Shown: positions 23,762 through 32,055 of the stretch, piece by piece
Numbering within the stretch: the first letter of the stretch is position 1
How the letters are laid out: every line of letters starts with the position of its first letter
Origin: Xanthobacteraceae bacterium
Lineage (GTDB): Bacteria > Pseudomonadota > Alphaproteobacteria > Rhizobiales > Xanthobacteraceae
Direction of reading: 5' to 3'
Assembly: GCA_019745775.1 (NCBI GenBank)
Contig: JAIESR010000056.1
Span: 1-40,136, forward strand
DNA length: 40,136 bases
Made by a program: the position numbers and the translations under genes
Notes under the pieces: generated by a model
The model's database searches: none
Seen by the model: the letters and a program-made list of their open reading frames with translations, nothing else
What the model was told of the DNA's origin: nothing

Positions 23762-24106
23762 ATGCACAGCGCCGCCCGGCTCCGCGACGAGCTCACCTTC
23801 ACCGATCGCATGATCGCGGAATGCCGGCTGCATATCACGCGGCTGAAGAAGATCATCAGCGAGATGGACCGCGACGCGCAGGACACCGACCTCGCGCGCG
23901 ACGTGCTGGCGACCTTCGCCGCCGCGCTGACCAGGCACGAGGCGCAGCGCCGGCTGATCGTCAGCATGACGGAGAAGCACGCGGTCAAGGAGCCGACGCC
24001 GGCGGTCGCCAAGTCGCGGTCATCGGACAAGTCGCGCTCATCGGACAAGTCGCGCAATCCAGGCACCCGTCACGGGCGGAACAGACGGAGCGTTGCCCGG
24101 CGCTGA
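23762..24106 (+). CDS. Hypothetical coiled protein with a short tandem repeat in its tail (114 aa)
   Basis: A 114-aa cytoplasmic protein from ATG 23762. Residues 8-70 are helical and charged (DELTFTDRMIAECRLHITRL, then RDVLATFAAALTRHEAQRRL), similar to a group of short rhizobial proteins with pattern I-A-E-x-x-x-x-I-x-x-x-K...L-A-x-x-x-L-x-x-F-x-x-x-L, function unknown. The tail AVAKSRSSDKSRSSDKSRNP is basic and contains an 18-bp direct repeat (24010-24050). The frame ends 7 bp before the convergent 62-aa gene. No clear ribosome site is visible, so the start is tentative. Confidence 0.6.
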   Translation: MHSAARLRDELTFTDRMIAECRLHITRLKKIISEMDRDAQDTDLARDVLATFAAALTRHEAQRRLIVSMTEKHAVKEPTPAVAKSRSSDKSRSSDKSRNPGTRHGRNRRSVARR

Positions 24107-24113
24107 CACGCGT

Positions 24114-24302
24114 TCATTTCTTGACGACGCCGGCCTTCCGCTTCCGAGCCTTCGCAGGCGGCTCGCTGACATCCTCGGCTTCCGACTTGCTGTGCCGCGC
24201 CCGGATCGCCGCTTCGGTGGTTTCCGGGCTGATTCCGACGCTGAGATAAAAGGCCCGCATCTCAGCCTCGTCGCGCAGCAATTTCTCCGACCCCTTGTTC
24301 AT
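24114..24302 (-). CDS. Small basic-tailed hypothetical protein (62 aa), stress-type promoter
   Basis: A 62-aa frame from ATG 24302 (AGGT 4-7 nt upstream); an ATG at 24374 would add 24 residues but lies upstream of the predicted promoter. It reads MNKGSEKLLRDEAEMRAFYL then SVGISPETTEAAIRARHS and a Lys-rich tail ending KARKRKAGVVKK. The middle GISPETTEAAI resembles a short helical motif seen in small rhizobial stress proteins; no function is known. The basic tail could contact nucleic acid, which is inference. Confidence 0.65.
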   Translation of the reverse strand: MNKGSEKLLRDEAEMRAFYLSVGISPETTEAAIRARHSKSEAEDVSEPPAKARKRKAGVVKK

Positions 24303-24316
24303 CGCTACCTCCGTCG

Positions 24317-24352
24317 AACGGGAGTGGAACTCGCGAAGTTCCAAAAGGTTCC
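24317..24352 (-). promoter_or_regulatory. EcfG-type promoter, two overlapping GGAAC elements
   Basis: On the minus strand GGAAC occurs at 24352-24348 and again at 24342-24338. The first is followed after 17 nt by GTT (24330-24328), the second after 17 nt by CGTT (24320-24317). The first pair gives the better leader length (about 18 nt with AGGT) for the 62-aa gene starting at 24302. It is unclear whether one or both are used. Confidence 0.6.
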
Positions 24353-24374
24353 ACCCGCGCGGCAGGCCCGTCAT

Positions 24375-24817
24375 CCAGGCGGGCCACGAAAATCGGCCCT
24401 GCTCTCGGTGAGACCAGGGCCGTCAGTTTTCCACGCTAGATGTCTGCCTTGCAGACCGCCACAAGCCAGCACAGGTCGCACCCGCGCGACATCATCCAAA
24501 CGGATGACCAGGACGCATTCCATTTCCGTTGCCACACGTCCGCGACGATCGCCCACACCGTCGCGGGGGCTTTCACGCATGTGGCTGCCATCGGCAGTGG
24601 AATTCGCTGGAGCGGTCGCGGGATTGCCCCTGCCACACCTCGCACTTCGCGAATCGATGGCGCGCCGCTCCATGCGCCGCCGCGGTGGCGCCGCTGGAGA
24701 CGCGGGCCGCGGCGACGAGCGCACTCGTCGAGGCCCCAAAAAACACGCCGCAGGCAGGAACGGACGTCGCACCCGTGGATTGCCTCGTCAGCGTCATCGT
24801 CAATCTGGAGTCGTGTC
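24375..24817. other. 443-bp region without a recognisable gene
   Basis: Between the 62-aa gene and the dehydrogenase. Several frames are open on both strands, but none looks like a known protein and the compositions (Arg-rich or Trp/Cys-rich) suggest chance. On the minus strand the frame around 24436-24645 contains ADVWQRKWNASWSS and ends CWLVAVCKADI; I could not decide whether this is a relic. A GGAAC at 24757-24761 is followed after 16 nt by GATT rather than CGTT, so an EcfG promoter for the dehydrogenase is only weakly suggested. Confidence 0.4.
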
Positions 24818-26050
24818 GTGAAAGCTTTGGTCTATCATGGTCGAGGTGACATTCGCTGCGAGACGGTTCCCGACCCGAAGATCGAAGATGGGCGTGACGC
24901 GATCATCAAGGTGACGGCGTGTGCCATCTGCGGCTCCGACCTTCATCTCATGGGCGGCTTTGTCCCCGAGATGAAGGCGGGCGACGTGCTCGGGCACGAA
25001 TGCATGGGCGAGGTCGTTGAGGTAGGCCGAGCCAACAAGCGGCTGAAGGTCGGCGACCGCGTGGTCATCCCGTTCTGCCTTGCTTGTGGCGAGTGCCGGA
25101 TGTGCAAGATGGAACTCTATTCCTGCTGCGAGCGGTCGAACAGGAATGGAAAAGAGCAGGCGAAAGCGCTGGGTTACGGAGTCGCCGGGGCGCTCGGCTA
25201 TTCGCATCTGACGGGCGGCTACTCGGGAGGACAGGCCGAGTTTGTGCGCATACCGTTCGCGGACTTCGGCGCGTTCATTGTTCCGGAAGGCTATTCCGAC
25301 GAGCAGGTGCTGTTCTTGTCCGACATTTTCCCAACCGGCTACATGGCGGCTGAAAACTGCGACATCAAGAAGGGCCAGACGGTCGCGGTCTGGGGCTGCG
25401 GCCCCGTCGGGCTGTTCGCAATCATGTCGGCTTTCGTGCTCGGTGCGGGGCGGGTCATTGCGATCGATTCCATCAAAGAGCGCATGACCCTGGCGCGCAA
25501 GCTCGGCGCCGAGGTGATCGATTTCACGGACGGGAGCGTTCTCGACCAAATCCTCGCCCTGACCAAAGGCGAAGGGCCGGATGCGGTCATCGACGCGGTG
25601 GGCATGGAGAGCACCGGGTCGGAAACGACCATGCAGAGATTGGCATCGGCGGTTCAATCAACCGTGTCTGCGTCGGATCGTCCCTATGCCTTGAATGATG
25701 CGATCCTGTCATGCCGCCCGGGCGGCGTCGTCTCGGTGCCGGGCGTCTATATCGGTTCGGCGGTCCCCACAGCGATGGGCGCCTTCATGAACAAGGGATT
25801 GTCCATGCGAACCGGTCAGACCCATGTGCACAAATACATGGACCGGCTGATGCGGCTGATCGAGGAAGGCAAGGTGGACCCCACCGTCATCATCAGCCAT
25901 CGCACCGCCGACCTGGGCGACGGGCCGGACCTGTACAAGACCTTCCGCGACAAGGACGATGGGTGCGTCAAAGTCGTTCTGTTTCCGCACGGGACGAGCG
26001 CGGGAGCGACCGAAATGCGCCGTGAAGCTCGACAGAAACAATCGGTCTGA
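24818..26050 (+). CDS. Zinc-dependent alcohol dehydrogenase (formaldehyde dehydrogenase-like MDR)
   Basis: A 410-aa cytoplasmic medium-chain dehydrogenase that oxidises an alcohol or aldehyde adduct with NAD(P). The start is GTG 24818, with GGAG 7 nt upstream. Catalytic zinc ligands are Cys38 (CAICGSD) and His60-Glu61 (LGHECMG); structural zinc is held by Cys90, 93, 96 and 104 (CGECRMCKMEL, SCCE). The Rossmann motif is VAVWGCGPVGLFAI, followed by VIAIDSIKERM, whose Asp favours NAD. GGYSGGQAEFVRIPFADFGA and LSDIFPTGYMAA place it with the group that includes glutathione-independent formaldehyde dehydrogenase, but the substrate is open. It lies 150 bp before the YihY gene on the same strand. Confidence 0.9.
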   Translation: MKALVYHGRGDIRCETVPDPKIEDGRDAIIKVTACAICGSDLHLMGGFVPEMKAGDVLGHECMGEVVEVGRANKRLKVGDRVVIPFCLACGECRMCKMELYSCCERSNRNGKEQAKALGYGVAGALGYSHLTGGYSGGQAEFVRIPFADFGAFIVPEGYSDEQVLFLSDIFPTGYMAAENCDIKKGQTVAVWGCGPVGLFAIMSAFVLGAGRVIAIDSIKERMTLARKLGAEVIDFTDGSVLDQILALTKGEGPDAVIDAVGMESTGSETTMQRLASAVQSTVSASDRPYALNDAILSCRPGGVVSVPGVYIGSAVPTAMGAFMNKGLSMRTGQTHVHKYMDRLMRLIEEGKVDPTVIISHRTADLGDGPDLYKTFRDKDDGCVKVVLFPHGTSAGATEMRREARQKQSV

Positions 26051-26144
26051 CGAGCTATCGCCGTCAATCAGCGAGACGGTCTCACACGTTCAACCGGAAC
26101 TTCCTCGCGCGGTGGGACTCGCGAACAGAGGCGCCGTTGCTGCC

Positions 26145-26169
26145 GGAACTTCCGAGCGAACGCTGCGTT
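26145..26169 (+). promoter_or_regulatory. EcfG-type general-stress promoter before the YihY/BrkB gene
   Basis: GGAAC (26145-26149), 16 nt, CGTT (26166-26169) matches the EcfG consensus exactly. Transcription would begin near 26176, 25 nt before the GTG at 26201 or 64 nt before the ATG at 26240. Another GGAAC at 26096-26100 has no partner -10. Confidence 0.72.
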
Positions 26170-26200
26170 CCTCCTACCTCACTGGTAAGGACTCACAATC

Positions 26201-27322
26201 GTGGGCCAGTCCCATTCGTTTTTCTCGGGTAGCCCGCCGATGGACAGTCCGCCGCCGCGTCCGCCGATTCTGCGGACGCTTGGCGTCTACGCTGCGCTCG
26301 CCGCACTTTCGTATCTGCGCCCCACAGCGCGCCCGCATGTCAGAACCGTCGCCGTTCCGGCGCGACCCGCCGGCACATCGGAAAATTCCGCGCAGCGCAC
26401 CGCAGTCCCTGTTCGCAAATCAGCAGCACTGGACGACGCGGGTGATAAGGTCACAGAGGAAGCAGCCGTACCGCCGGGCTGGTGGGCCCTCATCACACAC
26501 TCGGCCTCACAATGGTCTACCCATAAGGTTTCGCGGCTTGGCGCGGCGCTTGCCTACTATTCGATCTTCTCGCTTGGCCCGCTCATTGTCGTCGCCGTGT
26601 CCGTCGCCGGCCTGATCTTCGGGCAGGAAGCGGTTCGCGGCGAGGTGAGCGAGAATCTCCGCGGCTTGCTCGGCGAAAACGGCGCGCAGGCGATCAACGG
26701 CATGCTCGCCGCTGCCGACAAGCCTCGGCAAGGCATGTTCGCGACGGTGATCGGCCTCGGCACGCTCGTCTTCGCTGCGATAGGCGTGGTCGTGCAGCTC
26801 AAAGACGCGCTCAATACCGTGTGGGAGGCCAAGACACCGCCCGGAAAGGGCCTTTGGGGCTTTGTGCGAACCTATGTGCTTTCGTTCGCGGGCGTGCTGG
26901 CCGTGGGATTCCTGCTGCTGGTATCCATGCTGCTGACGGCCGCATTGTCCGCCGCCGGAAAATATCTGGGCACGTTCATCCCGGAAGTGGCCTTGCAATT
27001 TATCGGCTCCGCTGTCTCCTTCCTGGTGATCGCGCTGCTGTTCGCGATGATGTTCAAATGGCTTCCCGACGCCGAAGTCCACTGGCAGGACGTGTGGCTC
27101 GGCGCGGTGGTGACCGCGCTACTGTTCGAGGTCGGGAAATTCCTGATCAGCTTCTACATCGGCAAGCAGGGCCTCGAGTCCACCTTTGGCGCAGCCGCCT
27201 CGATCGTCATCATTTTGATCTGGATCTACTATTCCGCACAGCTCCTGTTGTTCGGCGCCGAGCTCACCAACGTGCGGGCGAAACAGCGCCGCGGCGCGGA
27301 ATCCGCTTCGCCGGCGCGTTGA
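26201..27322 (+). CDS. YihY/virulence factor BrkB family membrane protein
   Basis: A 373-aa inner-membrane protein. After a Pro/Arg-rich N-terminus with one hydrophobic stretch (LGVYAALAALSYL), residues 100-360 form the YihY core with about six membrane spans. Motifs are RLGAALAYYSIFSLGPLIVV, AAIGVVVQLKDALNTVWEA and FKWLPDAEVHWQDVWLGAVV, then LISFYIGKQGLESTFGAAAS and IVIILIWIYYSAQLLLFGAE. The start is either GTG 26201 (AAGG 10 nt upstream) or ATG 26240. Function is unsettled; the old ribonuclease BN name is wrong. The EcfG promoter upstream fits the frequent stress link of this family in rhizobia. It is convergent with the RND pump gene. Confidence 0.9.
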   Translation: MGQSHSFFSGSPPMDSPPPRPPILRTLGVYAALAALSYLRPTARPHVRTVAVPARPAGTSENSAQRTAVPVRKSAALDDAGDKVTEEAAVPPGWWALITHSASQWSTHKVSRLGAALAYYSIFSLGPLIVVAVSVAGLIFGQEAVRGEVSENLRGLLGENGAQAINGMLAAADKPRQGMFATVIGLGTLVFAAIGVVVQLKDALNTVWEAKTPPGKGLWGFVRTYVLSFAGVLAVGFLLLVSMLLTAALSAAGKYLGTFIPEVALQFIGSAVSFLVIALLFAMMFKWLPDAEVHWQDVWLGAVVTALLFEVGKFLISFYIGKQGLESTFGAAASIVIILIWIYYSAQLLLFGAELTNVRAKQRRGAESASPAR

Positions 27323-27361
27323 CGGCGCACCGCCGGCGCGCCAGCGCCTGACGGAGCCGCC

Positions 27362-30300
27362 CTACTCCGCCGGCTGCTCGCGCCTCTGCGCCGGCGGACG
27401 GCGGCGGCGTTCTCCGAGCGCGGCGATCCACCGGCAGATCACGTAGAACGCCGGCGTGAAGATCAGGCCGAAGATCGTCACGCCGATCATGCCGGAGAAC
27501 ACCGCGGTGCCGAGCGTCTGGCGGAGCTCCGCGCCGGCGCCGACCGCCCATACCAGGGGCAGCACGCCGAAGATGAACGCGAACGAGGTCATCAGGATCG
27601 GCCGCAGGCGCAGATGCGCGGCCTCCACCGCGGCTTCGGCGCGGGTGCGGCCCTGGTCCTCGAGCTGCTTGGCGAACTCGACGATCAGGATGGCGTTCTT
27701 CGCCGCCAACCCGATCAGCACCACGAAGCCGACCTGCGTCAGGATATTGTTGTCCTGCCCGCGCAGCACCACGCCGACGATCGACGCGACCAGACACATC
27801 GGCACGATCAGGATGACCGCGAGCGGCAATGTGAGGCTTTCGTATTGCGCCGCCAGCACCAGGAACACGAACACCACCGCGAGGAGGAACGCGAAGATCG
27901 CGGTGTTGCCGGCCTTGAGCTGCTGATAGGCGAGCGTCGTCCACTCATAGGCGAAGCCGTCCGGCAGGCTGGTGCGCGCGACCTGCTCCATCGCCTGGAT
28001 CGCCTGCCCGAGCGAGTAGCCGGGCGCCGCGGCGCCGTCGAGCTCGGCGGCGGGATAGAGATTGTAGCGCGGCACGCGGTACGGCCCGGAGATGTCGCGC
28101 ACGGTGGTGAACGAGGCCAGCGGCACGGTCATGCCCTGGTCGTTGCGCACGCGGATGTTCAGGATGTCCTGCGGCTCGAGCCGGTAGCCGCTCTCGGCCT
28201 GCGCGGTGACGCGATAGGTGCGGCCGAACAGGTTGAAGTCGTTGACGTAGGACGAACCGATATAGATCTGCAGCGCGTGAAGACATCGGGGACGCGGATG
28301 CCGAGCAGCTGCGCCTTGGTGCGGTCGATGTCGAGATAGAGCTGCGGCGTCGAGGTCTCGAAGAACGAGAACACCTGCGAGAGCTGCGGGTTCTTCGACG
28401 CCGCGCCCATCATCGCGAAGGCGGCGGCCTGCAGCGCCTGCGGCCCGCGGCCGGCGCGATCCTCGATCATCATGCGGAAGCCGCCGGCATTGCCGATGCC
28501 CTGCACCGGCGGCGGCGAGACCACGAAGACCATCGCCTCCTGGATGACGGACAAGCGGCCGTAGAGCTCCTTGATGATGCCGCCGGCGGAGAGCTTGGGA
28601 TCGCGGCCGCGCTTCTCGAACGAGTCGAGCACCACGAAGATCGCGCCCGAGTTCGGCGCATTGGTGAAGGTCGCGCCGGAGAAGCCGACGATGTTCACCG
28701 CGCTCGAGACGCCGGGCGTCTTGAGCGCGATTTCGACCGCGCGGCGGTTGACCGCGTCGGTGCGCGCGAGCGCCGCGCCCGGCGGCAGCTGCGTCACGAT
28801 GATGAGGAACGCGCGGTCGACGGCCGGGATGAAGCCGGTCGGCGTCTTGCGGAATTCGTTGAGGCCGAAGGCGAGGATGCCGACATAGAGCACCAGCATC
28901 AGCGCCGCGAAGCGCACGACGCGGGCACTGAGCCAGCCATAGCCGCGCGAGAGCCCGTCGAAGCTCTTGTTGAACAGCCGGTAGAACGCGCGGATCGGGC
29001 GTTCCCAGGGCTTCGGCCGGCGCTCCTCGTGCGGCTTGAGCAGCAGCGCGGCGAGCGCCGGCGAGAGCGTCAACGAGACAATGAGAGAGATCACGGTCGC
29101 GGCCGCGATGGTGAGCGCGAACTGGCGGTAGAACTGGCCGGAAATGCCGGTGATGAACGCGGCCGGGATGAACACCGCGCACAGCACGAGCGAGATCGCG
29201 ATCAGCGCGCCGCCGACCTCGTCCATGCTCTTGATGGCGGCCTCGCGCGGACGCAGGCCGGCCTCGATATTGCGCTCGATGTTCTCGACCACGACGATAG
29301 CGTCGTCGACCACGATGCCGACCGCGAGCACCAGGCCGAACAGCGTCAGGTTGTTCAGCGTGAAGCCGAACATCGCCATCACGAAGAACGTTCCGATCAG
29401 CGAGATCGGGATCGCGACCAGCGGGATCACCGATGCGCGCCAGGTCTGCAGGAAGATGATGACCACGATGACGACCAGCAGGATCGCCTCGAGGATGGTC
29501 TCCTGCACCGCGTTCACCGACTCCTGGATGAACTGGGTCGGGTCGTAGACGATGGTGTATTTCACGCCGGGCGGCAGCCGCGGCGCGAGCTGCGCCATGG
29601 TGGCCCGGATTTCCTGCGCGGTGGCGAGCGCATTCGATCCCGGCCGCTGGAACACCGCGATCGCCACCGCGGGGTCGAGGTCGAGATAGGAGTTCGACGA
29701 GTAATCCTGGGCCGCGAGCTCGATCTTGGCGAGGTCGCGCAATCGCACCACCGCGTTCGCGGTCTGCTTGACGATGATATTGCCGAATTCCTCGACGTTG
29801 GAGAGACGGCCCTGCGTCTGCACCGCGATCTGGAACGCGCCCGGCTTTTCGACCGGCGGCTGGTTGAGCACGCCGGAGGCGACCTGCACGTTCTGCCCGG
29901 CCAGCGCCTGGGTCACGTCGGCGGCGGTGAGCCCGAGCGATTCCAGCCGCTGCGGATCGAGCCAGACGCGCATCGCATAGTCGCGGCTGCCGAACACCGT
30001 GAGCGAGCCGACGCCATTGATGCGCGCGAGCGGATCCTTGATCTCGAGCGTCACGAAGTTGGAGATGAACAGCGTGTCGCGCGAACGGTCGGGCGAATAC
30101 AGGTGCACGACCATCATCAGGTCGGGCGAGCTCTTGCTCACGGTCACGCCGATGTTGCGCACGTCGGCCGGCAGGCGCGGCGTCGCGGTGGCGACGCGGT
30201 TCTGCACCTGCACCTGCGCGATATCGAGATTGGTGCCGAGATCGAAGGTGACGGCGATGCTGAAACGGCCGTCGGCGGTGGCGTTCGATGACACGTAGAG

Positions 30301-30531
30301 CATGTTCTCGACGCCGTTGATCTGGTCCTCGATCGGCGCCACCACGGTCGAGGCGACGATCTCGGCGCTGGCGCCGGGATACTGGCCGGTCACGTTGATG
30401 ATCGGCGGCGCGATCTCGGGGTATTGCGCGATCGGCAGGCGGAAGAACGACACCGCCCCGAGGATCACGAACACGATCGACACCACCGAGGCAAAGATCG
30501 GCCGGTCAATGAAGAAATGCGATAACCGCAT
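27362..30531 (-). pseudogene. RND efflux pump inner-membrane subunit (HAE1/AcrB-MexF type), frameshifted
   Basis: The proton-driven drug exporter of a tripartite system. From ATG 30531 (MRLSHFFIDRPIFASVVSIV) the frame holds the N-terminal half, including YPEIAPPIINVTGQYPGASA and the TM4 relay GIVVDDAIVVVENIERN. At GIRVPDVFT the frame runs into unrelated residues, while the next frame continues exactly where a pump should (ALQIYIGSSYVNDFNLFGRT) through the TM10 Lys in GLAAKNAILIVEFAKQL to the stop at 27362. One missing base near 28275-28276 (minus ACG-CGC where ACG-GCG is expected) explains it. With the base restored the protein is 1056 aa, normal for the family. Nothing else is damaged, so this is a very recent mutation or a sequencing error. 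It follows the adaptor gene by 43 bp. No outer-membrane channel gene is present. Confidence 0.9.
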
Positions 30532-30574
30532 CCGCGCCCCGTCCTTGCTTCATCCGTTGGCGTTGGTCGTGCCG

Positions 30575-31741
30575 TTACTTCGCGACCGACGTCTTCGCAT
30601 CGGCCTGCGCCTGCTCTTCCGGCGCCACCTTGGCGCCCGGCCGCGCGCGCATCAGCCCGTTGACCACGATACGGTCTTCCGGCTTGAGCCCGTCCTTGAT
30701 CACGCGCAGGTTGCCGACGAGCTGGCCCGGGGTGACGTAACGCTGCTGCGCCGTGTTCTCGCCGTCGACGACCAGCACGTATTTGCGCGCCTGCTCGCTG
30801 GCGATGGCGGCGTCCGGAATGAGCAGCGCCGGATAGGCCGGCGAGCCCGGCACCCGCACGCGCGCGAACATGCCGGGCGTGAACATCTCCTCGGTGTTCG
30901 CGAATACGGCACGGCCCCGGATCGTCCCCGACGCTTTGTCGATCACGTTGTCGACGAAATCCATGTAGCCGCGATGCACGAAATCGGCTTCGTCGATCAG
31001 CTTCGCCGCGACGATCACGCTGCCGCCGCGGCCGGTGACCTCGCGGCCGCTGCTCGAGAACCGCTCGTAACGCAGATACGCCGCCTCGTCGAAGGTGAAT
31101 TCGAGCCGGATCGGATCGAGCGACACGATGGTGGCGAGCAGCGTCGTGGTGCCGGTGGTGCCGCCGGTGATCAGGTTGCCCGGCGACACGCGCCGGTCGC
31201 CGATGCGGCCGGTGACCGGCGCACGCAACTCGGTGAATTGCAGGTCGAGCTCGGCCTGGCGCACCGCCGCCTCGTTCGCCTGCACCGACGCCTCGGCGTT
31301 GCGCTTGGCCTGCGCGCGCTGCTCGTAGATCTGCTCGGCGATGGTCTTGTCGCGCAGCAATTGCTTGCCGCGCGCGAGATCGGCCTCGGTATAGATCAGG
31401 TTCGAGCGCGCCAGCGCGAGATTGGCGCGCGCCTGATCGAGCGTGTTCTGGAACGGCCGCCTGTCGATGGTGAACAGGAGGTCGCCCTGCTTGACGATCT
31501 GGCCGTCGTTGAAGTGGACGCCGTCGAGATAGCCGGACACGCGGGCGCGCACCTCGACGGCGTCGACCGCGACGAATCGCCCGACATACTCGTCGTGATC
31601 GATCACATTGCGCTGCACCGGCTTCGCCACCGTCACGGTCGGAGGCGGCGGCGCCGGCGGCGCGCGATTGCTGTCGCTGCAGGCGGCGAGCATGGGAACG
31701 AGGAGCAAAAGGATGGTGATCGAGCGCAGATGGACGGTCAT
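30575..31741 (-). CDS. RND efflux periplasmic adaptor lipoprotein (AcrA/MexE-like)
   Basis: A 388-aa membrane-fusion protein linking the RND pump to an outer-membrane channel. The lipoprotein signal is residues 1-20 with lipobox LAAC (Cys21 acylated), followed by a Pro-rich linker. The two lipoyl half-motifs VEVRARVSGYLDGVHFNDGQ and LRAPVTGRIGDRRVSPGNLI flank the coiled-coil hairpin (LARGKQLLRDKTIAEQIYEQ). The barrel and membrane-proximal domains follow, ending EDRIVVNGLMRARPGAKVAP. ATG 31741 is chosen for the compact signal; ATG 31771 is possible. It is the first gene of the adaptor-pump operon. Confidence 0.92.
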   Translation of the reverse strand: MTVHLRSITILLLLVPMLAACSDSNRAPPAPPPPTVTVAKPVQRNVIDHDEYVGRFVAVDAVEVRARVSGYLDGVHFNDGQIVKQGDLLFTIDRRPFQNTLDQARANLALARSNLIYTEADLARGKQLLRDKTIAEQIYEQRAQAKRNAEASVQANEAAVRQAELDLQFTELRAPVTGRIGDRRVSPGNLITGGTTGTTTLLATIVSLDPIRLEFTFDEAAYLRYERFSSSGREVTGRGGSVIVAAKLIDEADFVHRGYMDFVDNVIDKASGTIRGRAVFANTEEMFTPGMFARVRVPGSPAYPALLIPDAAIASEQARKYVLVVDGENTAQQRYVTPGQLVGNLRVIKDGLKPEDRIVVNGLMRARPGAKVAPEEQAQADAKTSVAK

Positions 31742-32055
31742 TTTCCCGGAACGTGAACGCGCTTGCGGCATCGCACCATACAGGCAGTTCGGCGGCGGCG
31801 GCCATCGCAGGTTCGTGATTAACCACGTCTTAAGATTGCCTGCGGCGCCGCGGACAGCCGCCGGATACCGCCGGCTCTCCGACAGCCTGCCGCCGTCACG
31901 AGAATTCAAATAGTTATCAGAGAGTTAGATGCCTTGCCGCGAGTGTGATGGATATGGCACATCCCGGCAATTCATACCGGCGACGATTGCGTCGCAAACG
32001 TGGCCGGGCTTAAAATCGCAAATAAAGTCCGTCGTTTAACAGGGGGCGTGGGGCC
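31742..32055. promoter_or_regulatory. Divergent control region between the RND operon and the TPS locus
   Basis: 314 bp with no gene. It must hold the promoters of the adaptor-pump operon (minus) and of tpsB (plus). A short palindrome TTGCG-T-CGCAA lies at 31987-31997, a possible operator for either side. No TetR or LysR gene is adjacent. I see no convincing sigma-70 or EcfG element on either strand. Confidence 0.45.

Noticed and set aside
24757-24781. EcfG-type promoter for the zinc dehydrogenase
   Set aside because: GGAAC is followed at the right distance by GATT instead of CGTT, so the -10 is only half matched.
24440-24817. N-terminal extension of the zinc dehydrogenase to an ATG at 24440
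   Set aside because: The added 126 residues are Arg/His-rich and unlike the family; GTG 24818 with GGAG upstream starts exactly at the conserved KALVYHG.
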